From positions 1-53,693 of the forward strand of contig JAFWYQ010000054.1 in assembly GCA_017517605.1 (NCBI GenBank): a DNA stretch of 53,693 nucleotides. The letters run 5' to 3'. A program made the position numbers and the translations under genes. The DNA is from Bacteroidaceae bacterium. GTDB taxonomy: Bacteria; Bacteroidota; Bacteroidia; Bacteroidales; Bacteroidaceae. The notes under the pieces were generated by a model, which worked only from the letters and a program-made list of their open reading frames with translations, ran no database searches and was not told the origin of the DNA. Of this stretch, positions 26,531 through 35,097 are shown piece by piece. Position 1 is the stretch's first letter, and each line of letters begins with the position of its first letter.

Positions 26531-27757
26531 ATGTACAATTTAGCCATTTATCTCTATCTGCTGGCCGTCAAGTTCGTAGGACTTTTCAGCAAGAAGGTGA
26601 AGCTCATGCGCAAGGGACATAAGGAGGTGTTTGACATCCTGCGCACGCAGATTGACAAGGATAGTCAATACCTGTGGTTTCATGCCGCTTCGTTGGGCGA
26701 GTTCGAGCAGGGCCGTCCGTTGATAGAGCGCATCCGCAAGGCACATCCCCACTACAAGATTCTGCTGACCTTATTCTCCCCTTCGGGCTACGAGGTGCGC
26801 AAGAACTACGAGGGGGCTGATGTCATCTGCTACCTCCCCTTCGACACACCGCGCAACGTGCGCCGTTTCCTCGATTTGGCCCGTCCGTCGATGGCCTTCT
26901 TCATCAAGTACGAGTTCTGGCAGAACTACATGAAGGGACTGCAAAAGCGCCATATTCCTACCTATAGCGTATCTTCCATCTTCCGTCCCAACCAAGTGTT
27001 CTTCCGTTGGTTTGGCGGAAGATATTATAAGGTATTGACCCGCATCACCCACTTCTTTGTACAGAATGAAGAGTCGGTCCGCCTGTTGGCTACGCGTGGT
27101 ATCACCAATGTCACCGTGGTGGGCGATACCCGTTTCGACCGTGTGCTGGAGATTAACCAAGCCGCCAAGCAACTCCCCTTGGTCGAGCGCTTCAAGGGCG
27201 AATGCACCCGTGTACTTGTAGCCGGTAGCTCTTGGCAACCCGATGAGGAACTGTTCATCGAATACTTCAACCGCCATCCCGAAATGAAGCTCATTATCGC
27301 TCCCCACGTGGTGAACGACAGCCATTTGGCGTGGATTGAGAGCAAACTCAACCGCCCATCCATACGCTACACCCGTGCCTTGGGTACAGGCGCAGACCTT
27401 TCGCGTGTGGATTGCCTCATTATCGATTGCTACGGCCTGCTTTCGTCCATCTACCGCTACGGCGAAGTGTCGTACGTGGGTGGAGGTTTTGGTGTAGGTA
27501 TCCACAATGTGCTTGAGGCTGCCGTATATGGTATCCCTGTACTCTTTGGTCCCAATAACCAACGCTTCCGCGAAGCCCGCCAACTCCTGTCCGAGGGTGG
27601 AGCCTTTGAGATTCACGACATCACCGACTTCAATGCCACCATGGATCGCCTCTTTACCGACGAAGCCTTCCTCTGTCAGAGTGGCGAGTGTGCCGGTCAC
27701 TACGTCAACGACAATGCTGGTGCAGCCGATGCCGTCCTTGCGGCGATAAAGTTGTAA
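26531..27757 (+). CDS. kdtA: 3-deoxy-D-manno-octulosonic acid (Kdo) transferase
   Basis: The 408-residue GT30 enzyme has an N-terminal membrane anchor (YNLAIYLYLLAVKFVGLFS). The conserved FHAASLGEFEQGRPLIE carries the catalytic Glu. The C-terminal nucleotide-sugar-binding half shows GSSWQPDEELF, APHVVNDSH and GGFGVGIHNVLEAAVYG. It transfers Kdo from CMP-Kdo to lipid A precursor at the inner face of the cytoplasmic membrane. ATG 26531 follows a word hairpin closely, and a rho-independent terminator follows the gene. Confidence 0.95.
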   Translation: MYNLAIYLYLLAVKFVGLFSKKVKLMRKGHKEVFDILRTQIDKDSQYLWFHAASLGEFEQGRPLIERIRKAHPHYKILLTLFSPSGYEVRKNYEGADVICYLPFDTPRNVRRFLDLARPSMAFFIKYEFWQNYMKGLQKRHIPTYSVSSIFRPNQVFFRWFGGRYYKVLTRITHFFVQNEESVRLLATRGITNVTVVGDTRFDRVLEINQAAKQLPLVERFKGECTRVLVAGSSWQPDEELFIEYFNRHPEMKLIIAPHVVNDSHLAWIESKLNRPSIRYTRALGTGADLSRVDCLIIDCYGLLSSIYRYGEVSYVGGGFGVGIHNVLEAAVYGIPVLFGPNNQRFREARQLLSEGGAFEIHDITDFNATMDRLFTDEAFLCQSGECAGHYVNDNAGAADAVLAAIKL

Positions 27758-27785
27758 GAAGAAATGTAGTTACTGTATTATAGAG

Positions 27786-27820
27786 GAATGCAGAGGTGTT
27801 GAGGCATCTCGCATTCTTTT
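27786..27820 (+). terminator. Terminator of kdtA
   Basis: GAATGC (27786-27791) pairs with GCATTC (27811-27816) through an interrupted stem (GAG with CTC), followed by TTTTT. It begins 28 bp after the kdtA stop. Confidence 0.75.
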
Positions 27821-27859
27821 TATCTATTCCCAGCACGATAAACTTCCAACAAAGGCTTC

Positions 27860-27999
27860 ACAAAGTGAAATGCTCCGCAGCACTTCTTAGTTTATAGGCT
27901 TTGAATGTATGTTCAAAACTTATAAACGTATGTTTAAAGCCTTTGAATATACGTTTGTAGGTTATAAACGAAGAAGTGCTGCGGAGCATTTCACTTTGT
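27860..27999. repeat. 140-bp palindrome with 29-bp perfect terminal inverted repeats
   Basis: The arms 27860-27888 and 27971-27999 match base for base as reverse complements (ends ACAAAGTG and CACTTTGT). The 82-bp centre holds shorter inverted words (GTTTATA with TATAAAC, GGCTTTGAA with TTAAAGCC) and a TACGTTTG box at 27950-27957. No flanking target duplication was seen. It is either a MITE-like insertion, an invertible segment, or a large member of the intergenic palindromes. Confidence 0.85.
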
Positions 28000-28057
28000 C
28001 ATAGGGATGGTGTAACTTTTCTGTGCCTTGCGGAGGAGTTATTATGGCTGAAACAAA

Positions 28058-28122
28058 CACGGATTACACCATTTCCTTTGTTTTCTTGCGGATATAGCAA
28101 GTAGAAAGCGGTGTAATCCGTG
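28058..28122. repeat. 13-bp inverted repeat CACGGATTACACC
   Basis: CACGGATTACACC (28058-28070) and GGTGTAATCCGTG (28110-28122) are perfect arms. A shorter GGTGTAA copy lies at about 28009. It sits between the 29-bp palindrome and the broken toxin gene. Confidence 0.8.
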
Positions 28123-28147
28123 GGGGCTGTACCTATAGTGGAATAGA

Positions 28148-28225
28148 CTATACTGTTTGCGGACGATAGAAGTCGAATATATCTTTCAGACTTTGTTCGG
28201 CCAATGGAGACCACTTGATTACCAT
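28148..28225 (-). pseudogene. ParE/RelE-type toxin, truncated after 25 residues
   Basis: The ATG at 28225 overlaps the antitoxin stop in the usual ATGGTAA style. It reads MVIKWSPLAEQSLKDIFDFY followed by RPQTV and a TAG stop. The opening I-K-W-S-P-L-A..L.DI..FY is what ParE/RelE plasmid-stabilisation toxins begin with, which normally continue to about 95 residues. No frame downstream resumes the family. The sequence after the stop runs into the inverted repeat at 28058-28122, so the gene seems cut off by foreign DNA. Confidence 0.65.
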
Positions 28226-28470
28226 CTGTTCATTCGTTTTTTAAGTTCCTCATTACTGATGGATAATCCCGCCTTGTCTTGTGCTAATGCTGTCATCATC
28301 AAGTCGTCCAATAAAACAGCTGACATGGCTGGTAATTTGTCCGTTTGCTCTTTGTCTTTAATGAAGCGGCACGCATCCTTGAGCCTGAGGAGTGCATCCT
28401 CAGTATTGAAACCATTGACGATTTCGCTCAATAGTTCCATTTTATAAGCATTCAGTTCGATAGCCGTCAT
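28219..28470 (-). CDS. Antitoxin-like small protein upstream of a broken toxin
   Basis: The 83-residue helical protein begins MTAIELNAYKMELLSEIVNG and ends SISNEELKKRMNRW. Bacteroidales antitoxins paired with ParE/RelE toxins often start TxIELNA-K-L and end with an NEEL-type helix. The gene has its own consensus promoter (28495-28525). Its stop codon overlaps the toxin start by 4-7 bp, as in intact pairs. The protein may persist as a solitary antitoxin or regulator. Confidence 0.65.
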   Translation of the reverse strand: MTAIELNAYKMELLSEIVNGFNTEDALLRLKDACRFIKDKEQTDKLPAMSAVLLDDLMMTALAQDKAGLSISNEELKKRMNRW

Positions 28471-28494
28471 AATGATACAGTTTTAATTTTGTGG

Positions 28495-28525
28495 CAAAGA
28501 TAACGGTTATTCTCCAGTGTGCAAA
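28495..28525 (-). promoter_or_regulatory. Promoter of the antitoxin-like gene
   Basis: On the minus strand TTTG (28525-28522), 19 bp, then TATCTTTG (28502-28495). The leader would be about 18 nt. Confidence 0.7.
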
Positions 28526-28585
28526 CAGATTAAAGATATTTGTGATAAAAGCTTTTCCTTGTAACTATTCAGCGAAACAATTTAT

Positions 28586-28700
28586 TTAGGACACAGAGGC
28601 ACAGAAACACAGAGTTTTTTCCCTTTTTCAGTGACAAATATTAGCTCGTAGCTCATAACTATAATATATCTTCTCTGTGTCTTTGTGTCTCTGTTCTAAA
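28586..28700. repeat. CACAGAG hairpin with GAGCTAC words inside
   Basis: GGACACAGAGGCACAGAAAC on the left pairs with TCTGTGTCTTTGTGTCTCTG on the right, flanked by TTTATTTAG and CTAAATAA. The loop holds TAGCTCGTAGCTCATAACT. Otherwise 28526-28894 is A/T-rich with no gene that I can see. Confidence 0.8.
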
Positions 28701-28894
28701 TAATAAATTGAGCGTTTTGTATTATCGTTGAATAGTTATGTTTTTAAAGAGGGAGCAAAATTACTCTTTTTTAGAAACTTTTACCCCTTTTTTCACAAGA
28801 ATCTATTAATCTTTCTCAATTTTTCCAAAATTCCTAACCGATAATTCTGTTGCATTTAAAAGTTGCATTTCGATCTTTAAGTGAATAAAAAATT

Positions 28895-28932
28895 AAAAAA
28901 AGGCCACGCACCCTATCGTGCGCAGCCTTTTT
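28895..28932. terminator. Bidirectional terminator downstream of carB
   Basis: An A-run, then GGC..CGCAC, the loop CCTATC, GTGCG..GCC and a T-run. On the minus strand it ends carB transcription. Confidence 0.8.
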
Positions 28933-28946
28933 CCTATTCTTTCCAT

Positions 28947-28978
28947 CCTCTCCCCCTCGGGGGGGAGTCGGAGGGGGC
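28947..28978. repeat. CTCCCCC/GGAGGGGG element at the carB end
   Basis: CCTCTCCCCCTCGGGGGG followed by GAGTCGGAGGGGGC. The same type of element (CTTCCCCCC...GGAGGG-like) lies at 32461-32494 before carB. Elements of this kind are common between Bacteroidetes genes. Confidence 0.65.
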
Positions 28979-28980
28979 TA

Positions 28981-31900
28981 TCACTTATATTCCTGCCAAC
29001 TCTTGATTTGGATGTTCTCCTCGCCTTTCTCGCAGAAGGCTTCGATGAAGGCACCGGCCAGGCGGGCATTGGTAATCAAGGGGATGTTGTGGTCGATGGC
29101 ACCACGACGAATCTTGTAACCGTTGGTTAGCTCGCGCTTGGTGTGGTTCTTCGGGATGTTGACGATGAGGTCGAACTTGTGGTCGGCAATCATCTTCATC
29201 ACGTTGTTCTCGGCATCGGCCTTTTCATCGGGCCAGAAGACAGGTGTAGTGCTTACACCGTGGGCATTGAGGAACGTAGCGGTTCCAGCCGTAGCATAAA
29301 TACTATAACCCTTTGCGGACAACATACGGCTGGCATCCAGGAGGTCTACCTTCGACTTCATGGCTCCGCTGGAGAGCATCACGCCCTTCTCCTTGCGAGG
29401 AATCTTGAAGCCGGTAGAAATCATGGCGCTGAGGAGTGCTTCGCTGAAGTCGTCGCCCATGCATCCTACCTCACCGGTAGAGGACATATCTACACCCAAC
29501 ACGGGGTCGGCCTTGTGGAGGCGTGAGAAAGAGAACTGAGAGGCTTTCACGCCAATCCAGTCGATATCGAACGCGCTCTTGTCGGGACGGGTGTAAGGTG
29601 CATCCAACATGATACGGGTAGCAGTCTCGATGAAGTTGCGCTTGAGAATCTTCGATACAAAGGGGAACGAACGTGAGGCGCGGAGATTACACTCGATGAC
29701 CTTCACCTCGTTGTTGCGGGCCAGGAACTGGATATTGAAAGGACCTGAGATGTTCAGTTCCTTGGCAATCTGACGGCTGATCTGCTTGATGCGACGGGCC
29801 GTAGCGAAGTAAATCTTCTGGGCGGGGAATACGAGGGTTGCATCGCCTGAGTGTACACCGGCAAACTCGATGTGCTCGCTGATGGCATACTCTACCACCT
29901 CGCCATTCTGAGCCACGGCGTCGAACTCGATTTCCTTGGTGTTCTCGAGGAACTGACTTACCACCACGGGGAACTCCTTGCTCACCTCTGAGGCCATCTG
30001 GAGGAACTCCTTCAGCTCATCGTCGTTGTAGCAGACGTTCATGGCCGCACCTGAGAGGACGTATGAGGGACGCACGAGGACGGGGTAGCCCACCTTATCG
30101 ACGAACTGCTTCACATCCTCGAGGCTGGTCAGCTCCTGCCAAGCGGGCTGGTCGATACCCAGCTGGTCGAGCATGGCAGAGAACTTGTTGCGGTTCTCGG
30201 CACGGTCGATGCTCAGCGGTGAAGTACCCAGGATGGGCACTGACTGGCGATGGAGCTTCATGGCCAGGTTATTAGGAATCTGTCCGCCCACAGAGACGAT
30301 GACACCACCGGGTTGCTCGAGGTCGATAACATCGAGCACACGCTCGAACGAAAGTTCATCGAAGTAGAGGCGGTCGCACATGTCGTAGTCGGTAGATACG
30401 GTCTCGGGGTTGTAGTTGATCATGATGGACTTGTAACCCAATTTGCGGGCCGTCTGTACGGCATTCACCGAACACCAGTCGAACTCAACGGACGAACCGA
30501 TACGGTAGGCACCTGAGCCGAGGACAACCACCGACTTGTCGTTCTTGTAGTAGTTCACATCGTAACCCTCTACGGCATAGGTCATGTAGAGGTAGTTGGT
30601 CAGCTCGGGATGTTCGCTGGCCACGGTGTTGATGCGCTTCACGGCAGGCAGGATGCCCAACTCCTTACGACGGGCACGCACGCTGAGCGACTCTTTCTCC
30701 ATGTTGCCCTGAGGCTTCAGCACGAAGCGGGCAATCTGGAAGTCAGAGAAGCCGAGCACTTTGGCTTGGCGGAGCACATCGGCAGGCACATCGGCCAAAG
30801 TGTTGTAGCCGCAAAGCACCTTCTTATAGTCAACAATGTTCTTCAGTCTTTCGAGGAACCAGGGAGCAATCTTGGTCAGCTCGTAGAGGCGGTCGATGGT
30901 GTAACCCTCTTCGAGCGCCTGAGCCAGTGCAAAGACACGCAGGTCGGTGGGGTTGGAAAGCTCGTGGTCGAGGTTGTCGAACTTGGTGTGTTCGTTGCCC
31001 ACAAATCCGTGCATACCTTGACCAATCATGCGGAGACCCTTCTGGATAACCTCTTCGAACGAACGTCCGATAGACATGATTTCGCCTACTGATTTCATGC
31101 TTGAGCCTATTTCGCGAGACACACCGGCAAACTTGGTCAAGTCCCAACGAGGAATCTTGCAAATCAGGTAGTCGAGCTGAGGAGCTACGTATGCTGAGTT
31201 GGGAGTACCCATTTCACCAATTTGGTCGAGCGTGTAGCCAAGGGCAATCTTAGCAGCCACGAAGGCGAGGGGATAACCCGTAGCCTTGGAGGCAAGGGCA
31301 GAAGAACGGCTCAGACGGGCATTCACCTCGATGACACGGTAGTCGTTGGTGTCGCCATTGAAGGCATACTGGATGTTGCACTCGCCCACAATGCCGAGGT
31401 GGCGGATAGCCTTCACAGAGAGCTCTTGCAGCATCTTCACCTGATCGTCGCTGAGCGAGCAGGTGGGAGCCACCACGATAGATTCACCCGTGTGGATACC
31501 CAGGGGGTCGAAGTTCTCCATGCTGGCCACGGTGAAGCAGTGGTCGTTGGCATCGCGGATAACCTCGAACTCAATCTCCTTCCATCCCTTCAGCGACTCT
31601 TCCACGAGAATCTGCTTGCTGAAGGTGAACGAGCTTTCGGCCAACTTCACGAACTCCTCCTTATTCTGACAGATACCGCTACCAAGTCCGCCCAAGGCGT
31701 AAGCCGAACGGACCATCACGGGGAAGCCGATGCGCTCAGCAGCAGCGATGGCATCCTCCATCGTCTCTACGGCCTGGCTGACGGGAGTCTTCATTTCAAT
31801 CTCGTCGAGCTTCTTCACGAAGAGGTCGCGGTCCTCGGTGTACATGATGGCATCCACCGACGTACCCAACACCTGCACGCCATACTTCTCCAGGATGCCG

Positions 31901-32211
31901 CGGGTGTAGAGGTCGGTACCACAGTTGATTGCCGTCTGTCCGCCAAAGGCCAACAGGATGCCGTCGGGGCGCTCCTTCTTGATGATTTCCTCTACAAAGA
32001 AGGGAGTCACGGGCAGGAAATACACCTGGTCGGCAATGCCCTCCGATGTCTGGATGGTGGCCACATTAGGGTTCACCAACACTGAACTGATACCCTCTTC
32101 GCGCAGCGCCTTCAATGCCTGCGAACCGCTGTAGTCAAACTCTCCGGCCTGACCAATCTTCAATGCACCCGAGCCGAGCACGAGCACTTTCTTCAGCTTC
32201 TTTTTCTCCAT
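28981..32211 (-). CDS. carB: Carbamoyl-phosphate synthase, large subunit
   Basis: The 1076-residue protein has the duplicated design of CarB. There are two ATP-grasp halves, each with its own PreATP-grasp start (VLVLGSGALKIGQAGEFDYS and VVVLGSGAYRIGSSVEFDW). A C-terminal MGS-like allosteric domain follows (KGYSIYATAGTATFLNAHGV). It makes carbamoyl phosphate from bicarbonate, ATP and ammonia delivered by CarA, for pyrimidine and arginine synthesis. carA is not in this window, so the subunits may be encoded apart. The stop is followed by a GC-rich repeat and a clear terminator. Confidence 0.97.
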   Translation of the reverse strand: MEKKKLKKVLVLGSGALKIGQAGEFDYSGSQALKALREEGISSVLVNPNVATIQTSEGIADQVYFLPVTPFFVEEIIKKERPDGILLAFGGQTAINCGTDLYTRGILEKYGVQVLGTSVDAIMYTEDRDLFVKKLDEIEMKTPVSQAVETMEDAIAAAERIGFPVMVRSAYALGGLGSGICQNKEEFVKLAESSFTFSKQILVEESLKGWKEIEFEVIRDANDHCFTVASMENFDPLGIHTGESIVVAPTCSLSDDQVKMLQELSVKAIRHLGIVGECNIQYAFNGDTNDYRVIEVNARLSRSSALASKATGYPLAFVAAKIALGYTLDQIGEMGTPNSAYVAPQLDYLICKIPRWDLTKFAGVSREIGSSMKSVGEIMSIGRSFEEVIQKGLRMIGQGMHGFVGNEHTKFDNLDHELSNPTDLRVFALAQALEEGYTIDRLYELTKIAPWFLERLKNIVDYKKVLCGYNTLADVPADVLRQAKVLGFSDFQIARFVLKPQGNMEKESLSVRARRKELGILPAVKRINTVASEHPELTNYLYMTYAVEGYDVNYYKNDKSVVVLGSGAYRIGSSVEFDWCSVNAVQTARKLGYKSIMINYNPETVSTDYDMCDRLYFDELSFERVLDVIDLEQPGGVIVSVGGQIPNNLAMKLHRQSVPILGTSPLSIDRAENRNKFSAMLDQLGIDQPAWQELTSLEDVKQFVDKVGYPVLVRPSYVLSGAAMNVCYNDDELKEFLQMASEVSKEFPVVVSQFLENTKEIEFDAVAQNGEVVEYAISEHIEFAGVHSGDATLVFPAQKIYFATARRIKQISRQIAKELNISGPFNIQFLARNNEVKVIECNLRASRSFPFVSKILKRNFIETATRIMLDAPYTRPDKSAFDIDWIGVKASQFSFSRLHKADPVLGVDMSSTGEVGCMGDDFSEALLSAMISTGFKIPRKEKGVMLSSGAMKSKVDLLDASRMLSAKGYSIYATAGTATFLNAHGVSTTPVFWPDEKADAENNVMKMIADHKFDLIVNIPKNHTKRELTNGYKIRRGAIDHNIPLITNARLAGAFIEAFCEKGEENIQIKSWQEYK

Positions 32212-32261
32212 TGTTCTGTTTTTATTTAATCTTTATGTATCATTCTCCAAATCCACCCGCA

Positions 32262-32345
32262 TCCATCCCAGGGTTAAGGTATGCTTAACCCAAGGCTAAG
32301 GCAGGTTCATCCATGGGTTAAGGTTTCCCCATCCATGGGGTGTTT
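32262..32345. repeat. TTAACCC/CCATGG word array upstream of carB
   Basis: GGGTTAAGG, CTTAACCC and GGGTTAAGG words alternate, with CATCCCAGGG and CCATCCATGG words around them, so several alternative stems are possible. It lies in the 5' region of carB on the minus strand. The 544-bp gap 32212-32755 holds this array, two further hairpins and the tRNA terminator, but no gene. Confidence 0.7.
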
Positions 32346-32460
32346 TCCTCTCCCGTCTGAAAAAGATTTTTCTCAGGTAGGGAAGAAAATCCTTCCAGGT
32401 CTTGTCTTCTTTTGGCCTCCTCTGACGCCCCAAAAGGAGAGAAAAAGCAATGTCTCCAAG

Positions 32461-32494
32461 CCTGACTTCCCCCCTTGGGGGGATTGAGGGGGCT
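32461..32494. repeat. CTTCCCCCC/GGGGGG element before carB
   Basis: CTTCCCCCCTTGGGGGGATT then GAGGGGGC. It is a counterpart of 28947-28978 on the other side of carB. Confidence 0.65.
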
Positions 32495-32508
32495 TTCCAT
32501 ATAAAGAA

Positions 32509-32546
32509 AATGCATCGCTCTTCCCAGGGGAAGGGAGCAATGCATT
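32509..32546. repeat. AATGCATCGCTC hairpin
   Basis: AATGCATCGCTCTTCC (32509-32524) pairs with GGAAGGGAGCAATGCATT (529-546 of the same kilobase) with two small mismatches. It lies between tRNA-Gln and carB. Confidence 0.65.
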
Positions 32547-32720
32547 ACCTTATATTATATATGCCTGTCGGATTGACCAACGAACTGTTTCACGTCCATA
32601 CTTTCCAAATTTCGTGCAAAGTAACAACTTATTTTCGGGATAACAAAGAAAAAGCGGGAGAAGTTTCACTAAAGAAGAAGAATTATTTTATATGCAGACT
32701 TTTAATGAGAAAAAACAAAA

Positions 32721-32746
32721 AGGGCTGTATCGGATGACACAGCCCT
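32721..32746 (-). terminator. Terminator of tRNA-Gln
   Basis: AGGGCTGT (32721-32728) and ACAGCCCT (32739-32746). On the minus strand the stem is followed by TTTTTGTTTTTT, 10 bp past the tRNA. Confidence 0.85.
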
Positions 32747-32755
32747 TTCTTTCGG

Positions 32756-32826
32756 TTGGACTACCAGGATTCGAACCTGGAAAAACAGAACCAAAACCTG
32801 TTGTGTTACCATTACACCATAGTCCA
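32756..32826 (-). tRNA. tRNA-Gln (anticodon TTG)
   Basis: The 7-bp acceptor stem is TGGACTA/TAGTCCA with discriminator A. The D arm contains GTAATGGTA. The anticodon arm is ACAGG-TTTTGGT-TCTGT with anticodon TTG. The T arm is CCAGG-TTCGAAT-CCTGG. CCA is not encoded. It has its own consensus promoter and terminator. Confidence 0.95.
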
Positions 32827-32857
32827 ATCATCAGGTGCTTTCTGTTAAAAAGCGGTG

Positions 32858-32889
32858 CAAAGATAGTGCTCTCTCGCGAATTATCCAAA
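32858..32889 (-). promoter_or_regulatory. Promoter of tRNA-Gln
   Basis: On the minus strand TTTG (32889-32886), exactly 20 bp, then TATCTTTG (32865-32858), about 30 bp before the tRNA. Confidence 0.75.
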
Positions 32890-32980
32890 AAAATTGCGGA
32901 GAAAATGACTTTTCTATGCAAAAAAGGAGTTCAGAAGTAACTCCTGTACTCCTTGAACTCCTATAACTCCTGAAATCTCT

Positions 32981-34273
32981 TTACTTCGCAATCACCAAGT
33001 AATAGTTCTTCTTGCCGCGTTGCACGAGCAGATACTTGTCGTTCAGCAAGTCGGCCGTGGTGATGGTCTGGTCAAAGGCACCCAGTTTCTCTTTGTTTAG
33101 CGACACACCGCCACCTTGAACGAGCTTGCGCATCTCGCCCTTAGAGGGGAACACGGCAGCACTCTCCACAAAGAGGTCAACGGCTTTGGCGCCTTCAACA
33201 AGCAGGTTCTTGTCAATCTCGAACTGGGGGACACCTTCGAACACCGCCAACAGAGTAGCTTCGTCCAGCTTGTGCAGGGCTTCGCTGGTGGCGTTTCCGA
33301 ACAGGATGCCCGATGCCTCTACGGCTGCATTGTACTCTTCCTCAGAGTGTACCATGATGGTCACCTCCTTAGCCAGACGCTTCTGCAACAGACGCAGGTG
33401 CGGAGCCTCGGTGTGCTCGGCAATGAGGGCGTCGATTTCGTCCTTCTCGATAGAGGTGAATATCTTGATGTAGCGGGCAGCATCCTCGTCGCTCACGTTC
33501 AGCCAGAACTGGTAGAACTTGTAAGGTGAGGTGTAGTTGGGGTCGAGCCAGATGTTTCCGCTCTCGGTCTTTCCGAACTTGCCACCATCGGCCTTGGTGA
33601 TGAGGGGGCAAGTCAGTGCATACGCCTCGCCACCGGTCGTGCGGCGGATAAGCTCAGTACCCGTAGTGATGTTTCCCCACTGGTCGCTACCACCCACCTG
33701 CAACTTGCAGTTCTTGTGAGTGTTCAGGTAGAGGAAGTCGTATCCCTGCAAGAGCTGGTAAGTGAACTCGGTGAACGAAAGTCCGTCGCGGGCTTCACCG
33801 TTCAAGCGCTTCTGCACACTGTCCTTGGCCATCATGTAGTTCACGGTGATGTGCTTGCCGATGTCGCGTGCGAAATCCAGGAAGGTGAAGTCCTTCATCC
33901 AGTCGTAGTTGTTCACCAGCTCGGCCTTGTTTTCCGCATTGCTATTGAAGTCGAGGAATTTCTCCAGCTGCTTCTTGATGCAAGCCACGTTGTGGGTCAG
34001 TGTGGCTTCGTCCAGCAAGTTACGCTCTTGCGACTTTCCCGAGGGGTCGCCAATCATACCCGTGGCTCCACCGATGAGTGCCAACGGCTTGTGTCCGCAA
34101 CGTTGCAAGTGGCGGAGCATCATCACACCGCACAAGTGTCCGATGTGGAGTGAGTCGGCTGTAGGGTCGATACCCAAGTAGGCCGTTACCATCTCTTTCG
34201 AGAGCAATTCTTCAGTGCCCGGCATCATGGTGTGCAACATGCCGCGCCATCTCAGTTCTTCTACAAAATTCAT
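32981..34273 (-). CDS. tyrS: Tyrosyl-tRNA synthetase
   Basis: The 430-residue cytoplasmic class I synthetase charges tRNA-Tyr. Visible are the HIGH region [17 protein letters not shown], the tyrosine pocket and [14 protein letters not shown], and the KMSKS-like loop KFGKTESGN. The C-terminal S4-like RNA-binding segment follows ([16 protein letters not shown]). The length and order fit the bacterial TyrS family. It is transcribed divergently from the DUF1847 gene, from its own consensus promoter with an 89-bp leader. Confidence 0.96.
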   Translation of the reverse strand: MNFVEELRWRGMLHTMMPGTEELLSKEMVTAYLGIDPTADSLHIGHLCGVMMLRHLQRCGHKPLALIGGATGMIGDPSGKSQERNLLDEATLTHNVACIKKQLEKFLDFNSNAENKAELVNNYDWMKDFTFLDFARDIGKHITVNYMMAKDSVQKRLNGEARDGLSFTEFTYQLLQGYDFLYLNTHKNCKLQVGGSDQWGNITTGTELIRRTTGGEAYALTCPLITKADGGKFGKTESGNIWLDPNYTSPYKFYQFWLNVSDEDAARYIKIFTSIEKDEIDALIAEHTEAPHLRLLQKRLAKEVTIMVHSEEEYNAAVEASGILFGNATSEALHKLDEATLLAVFEGVPQFEIDKNLLVEGAKAVDLFVESAAVFPSKGEMRKLVQGGGVSLNKEKLGAFDQTITTADLLNDKYLLVQRGKKNYYLVIAK

Positions 34274-34361
34274 CGTATCGTTTTCTTTTAGTTTTTATCT
34301 TTTCTAACTATCCCTCTATCCCTATATGCCAAAGTTAGACACATAAGCCAAATTGAGGGGG

Positions 34362-34392
34362 CAAAAGTACGACCTTTTTAGCGAATAGCCAA
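34362..34392 (-). promoter_or_regulatory. Promoter of tyrS
   Basis: On the minus strand TTG (34392-34390), exactly 20 bp, then TACTTTTG (34369-34362). It stands back to back with the next promoter, with 8 bp between the two -33 elements. Confidence 0.75.
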
Positions 34393-34400
34393 GAAATCAA

Positions 34401-34431
34401 TTGCTTTTCTAAGGATTATTAGCTACTTTTG
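34401..34431 (+). promoter_or_regulatory. Promoter of the DUF1847 gene
   Basis: TTG (34401-34403), exactly 20 bp, then TACTTTTG (34424-34431). It favours ATG 34453 over the in-frame TTG at 34429, which lies inside the -7 box. Confidence 0.75.
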
Positions 34432-34452
34432 CAAGCAAATATCAAGTATAAA

Positions 34453-35091
34453 ATGGAAGAAAACAAAGAAACCTTACATAGTTGCGTGGATTGCGGTACT
34501 CAGAATTGCAAGTTCAAGACCCGCACTTATCCCGAATTTTGCCCTACGGTGAACTTGAAGGACGAGGATTTGCAATGGGCACTTGAACGGTACGATGAAG
34601 GACGCAACCACGACATCATGGTGGCCAGTGCCGAAGTGGAGTACGAAGGCTATTGCCAATGGACACGTGTGCAGGAAATCATGGAGTTTGCCCGTAAAAT
34701 AGGTGCCCACCGCATAGGTGTTGCCAATTGCATCGGCCTCGTCAACGAGGCGCGTATCTTTGCGCGAATCCTACGTGCCAATGGTTTTGAACCGTATGCC
34801 GTCATCTGCAAGGTGGCAGGAAAGGACAAATCGTCAATAGGTATCCCCAAGCGGTGCGAAGAGATTGGCCCTGCCATGTGCAACCCCATCCTGCAAGCAC
34901 GCCTGTTGAACGAAGCAAAAACAGACTTGAACGTGGTAATCGGACTTTGTGTAGGACACGACAGCCTTTTCTACAAATACTCCGAGGCCTATGTCACTAC
35001 CCTGGTGACCAAAGACCGTGTGACGGGACACAATCCCGCGGCCACCCTCTACACTGCAGGGTCGTATTATAAAAAGAAGTTCGAGAAATAA
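34453..35091 (+). CDS. DUF1847 protein, predicted metal-binding
   Basis: The 212-residue protein has a Cys-rich N-terminus (LHSCVDCGTQNCKFKTRTYP with FCP just after). There are more Cys in GYCQWTRVQEIMEFARKIG, GVANCIGLVNEARIF, AMCNPILQA and LCVGHDSLF. This is the DUF1847 layout as I know it: a probable cytoplasmic metal or Fe-S cluster protein with a Rossmann-like core. The function is unknown. The start is fixed by the promoter at 34401-34431. The AlkD-like gene follows 6 bp downstream and is probably co-transcribed. Confidence 0.85.
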   Translation: MEENKETLHSCVDCGTQNCKFKTRTYPEFCPTVNLKDEDLQWALERYDEGRNHDIMVASAEVEYEGYCQWTRVQEIMEFARKIGAHRIGVANCIGLVNEARIFARILRANGFEPYAVICKVAGKDKSSIGIPKRCEEIGPAMCNPILQARLLNEAKTDLNVVIGLCVGHDSLFYKYSEAYVTTLVTKDRVTGHNPAATLYTAGSYYKKKFEK

Positions 35092-35097
35092 GTTTTT

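Noticed and set aside
27860..27999. Insertion sequence with transposase
   Set aside because: Only 140 bp with no coding frame; no target duplication at the ends.
32212..32755. Pyrimidine-responsive riboswitch or attenuator before carB
   Set aside because: Several hairpins are present, but none matches a known riboswitch core, and they look like the general intergenic repeats.
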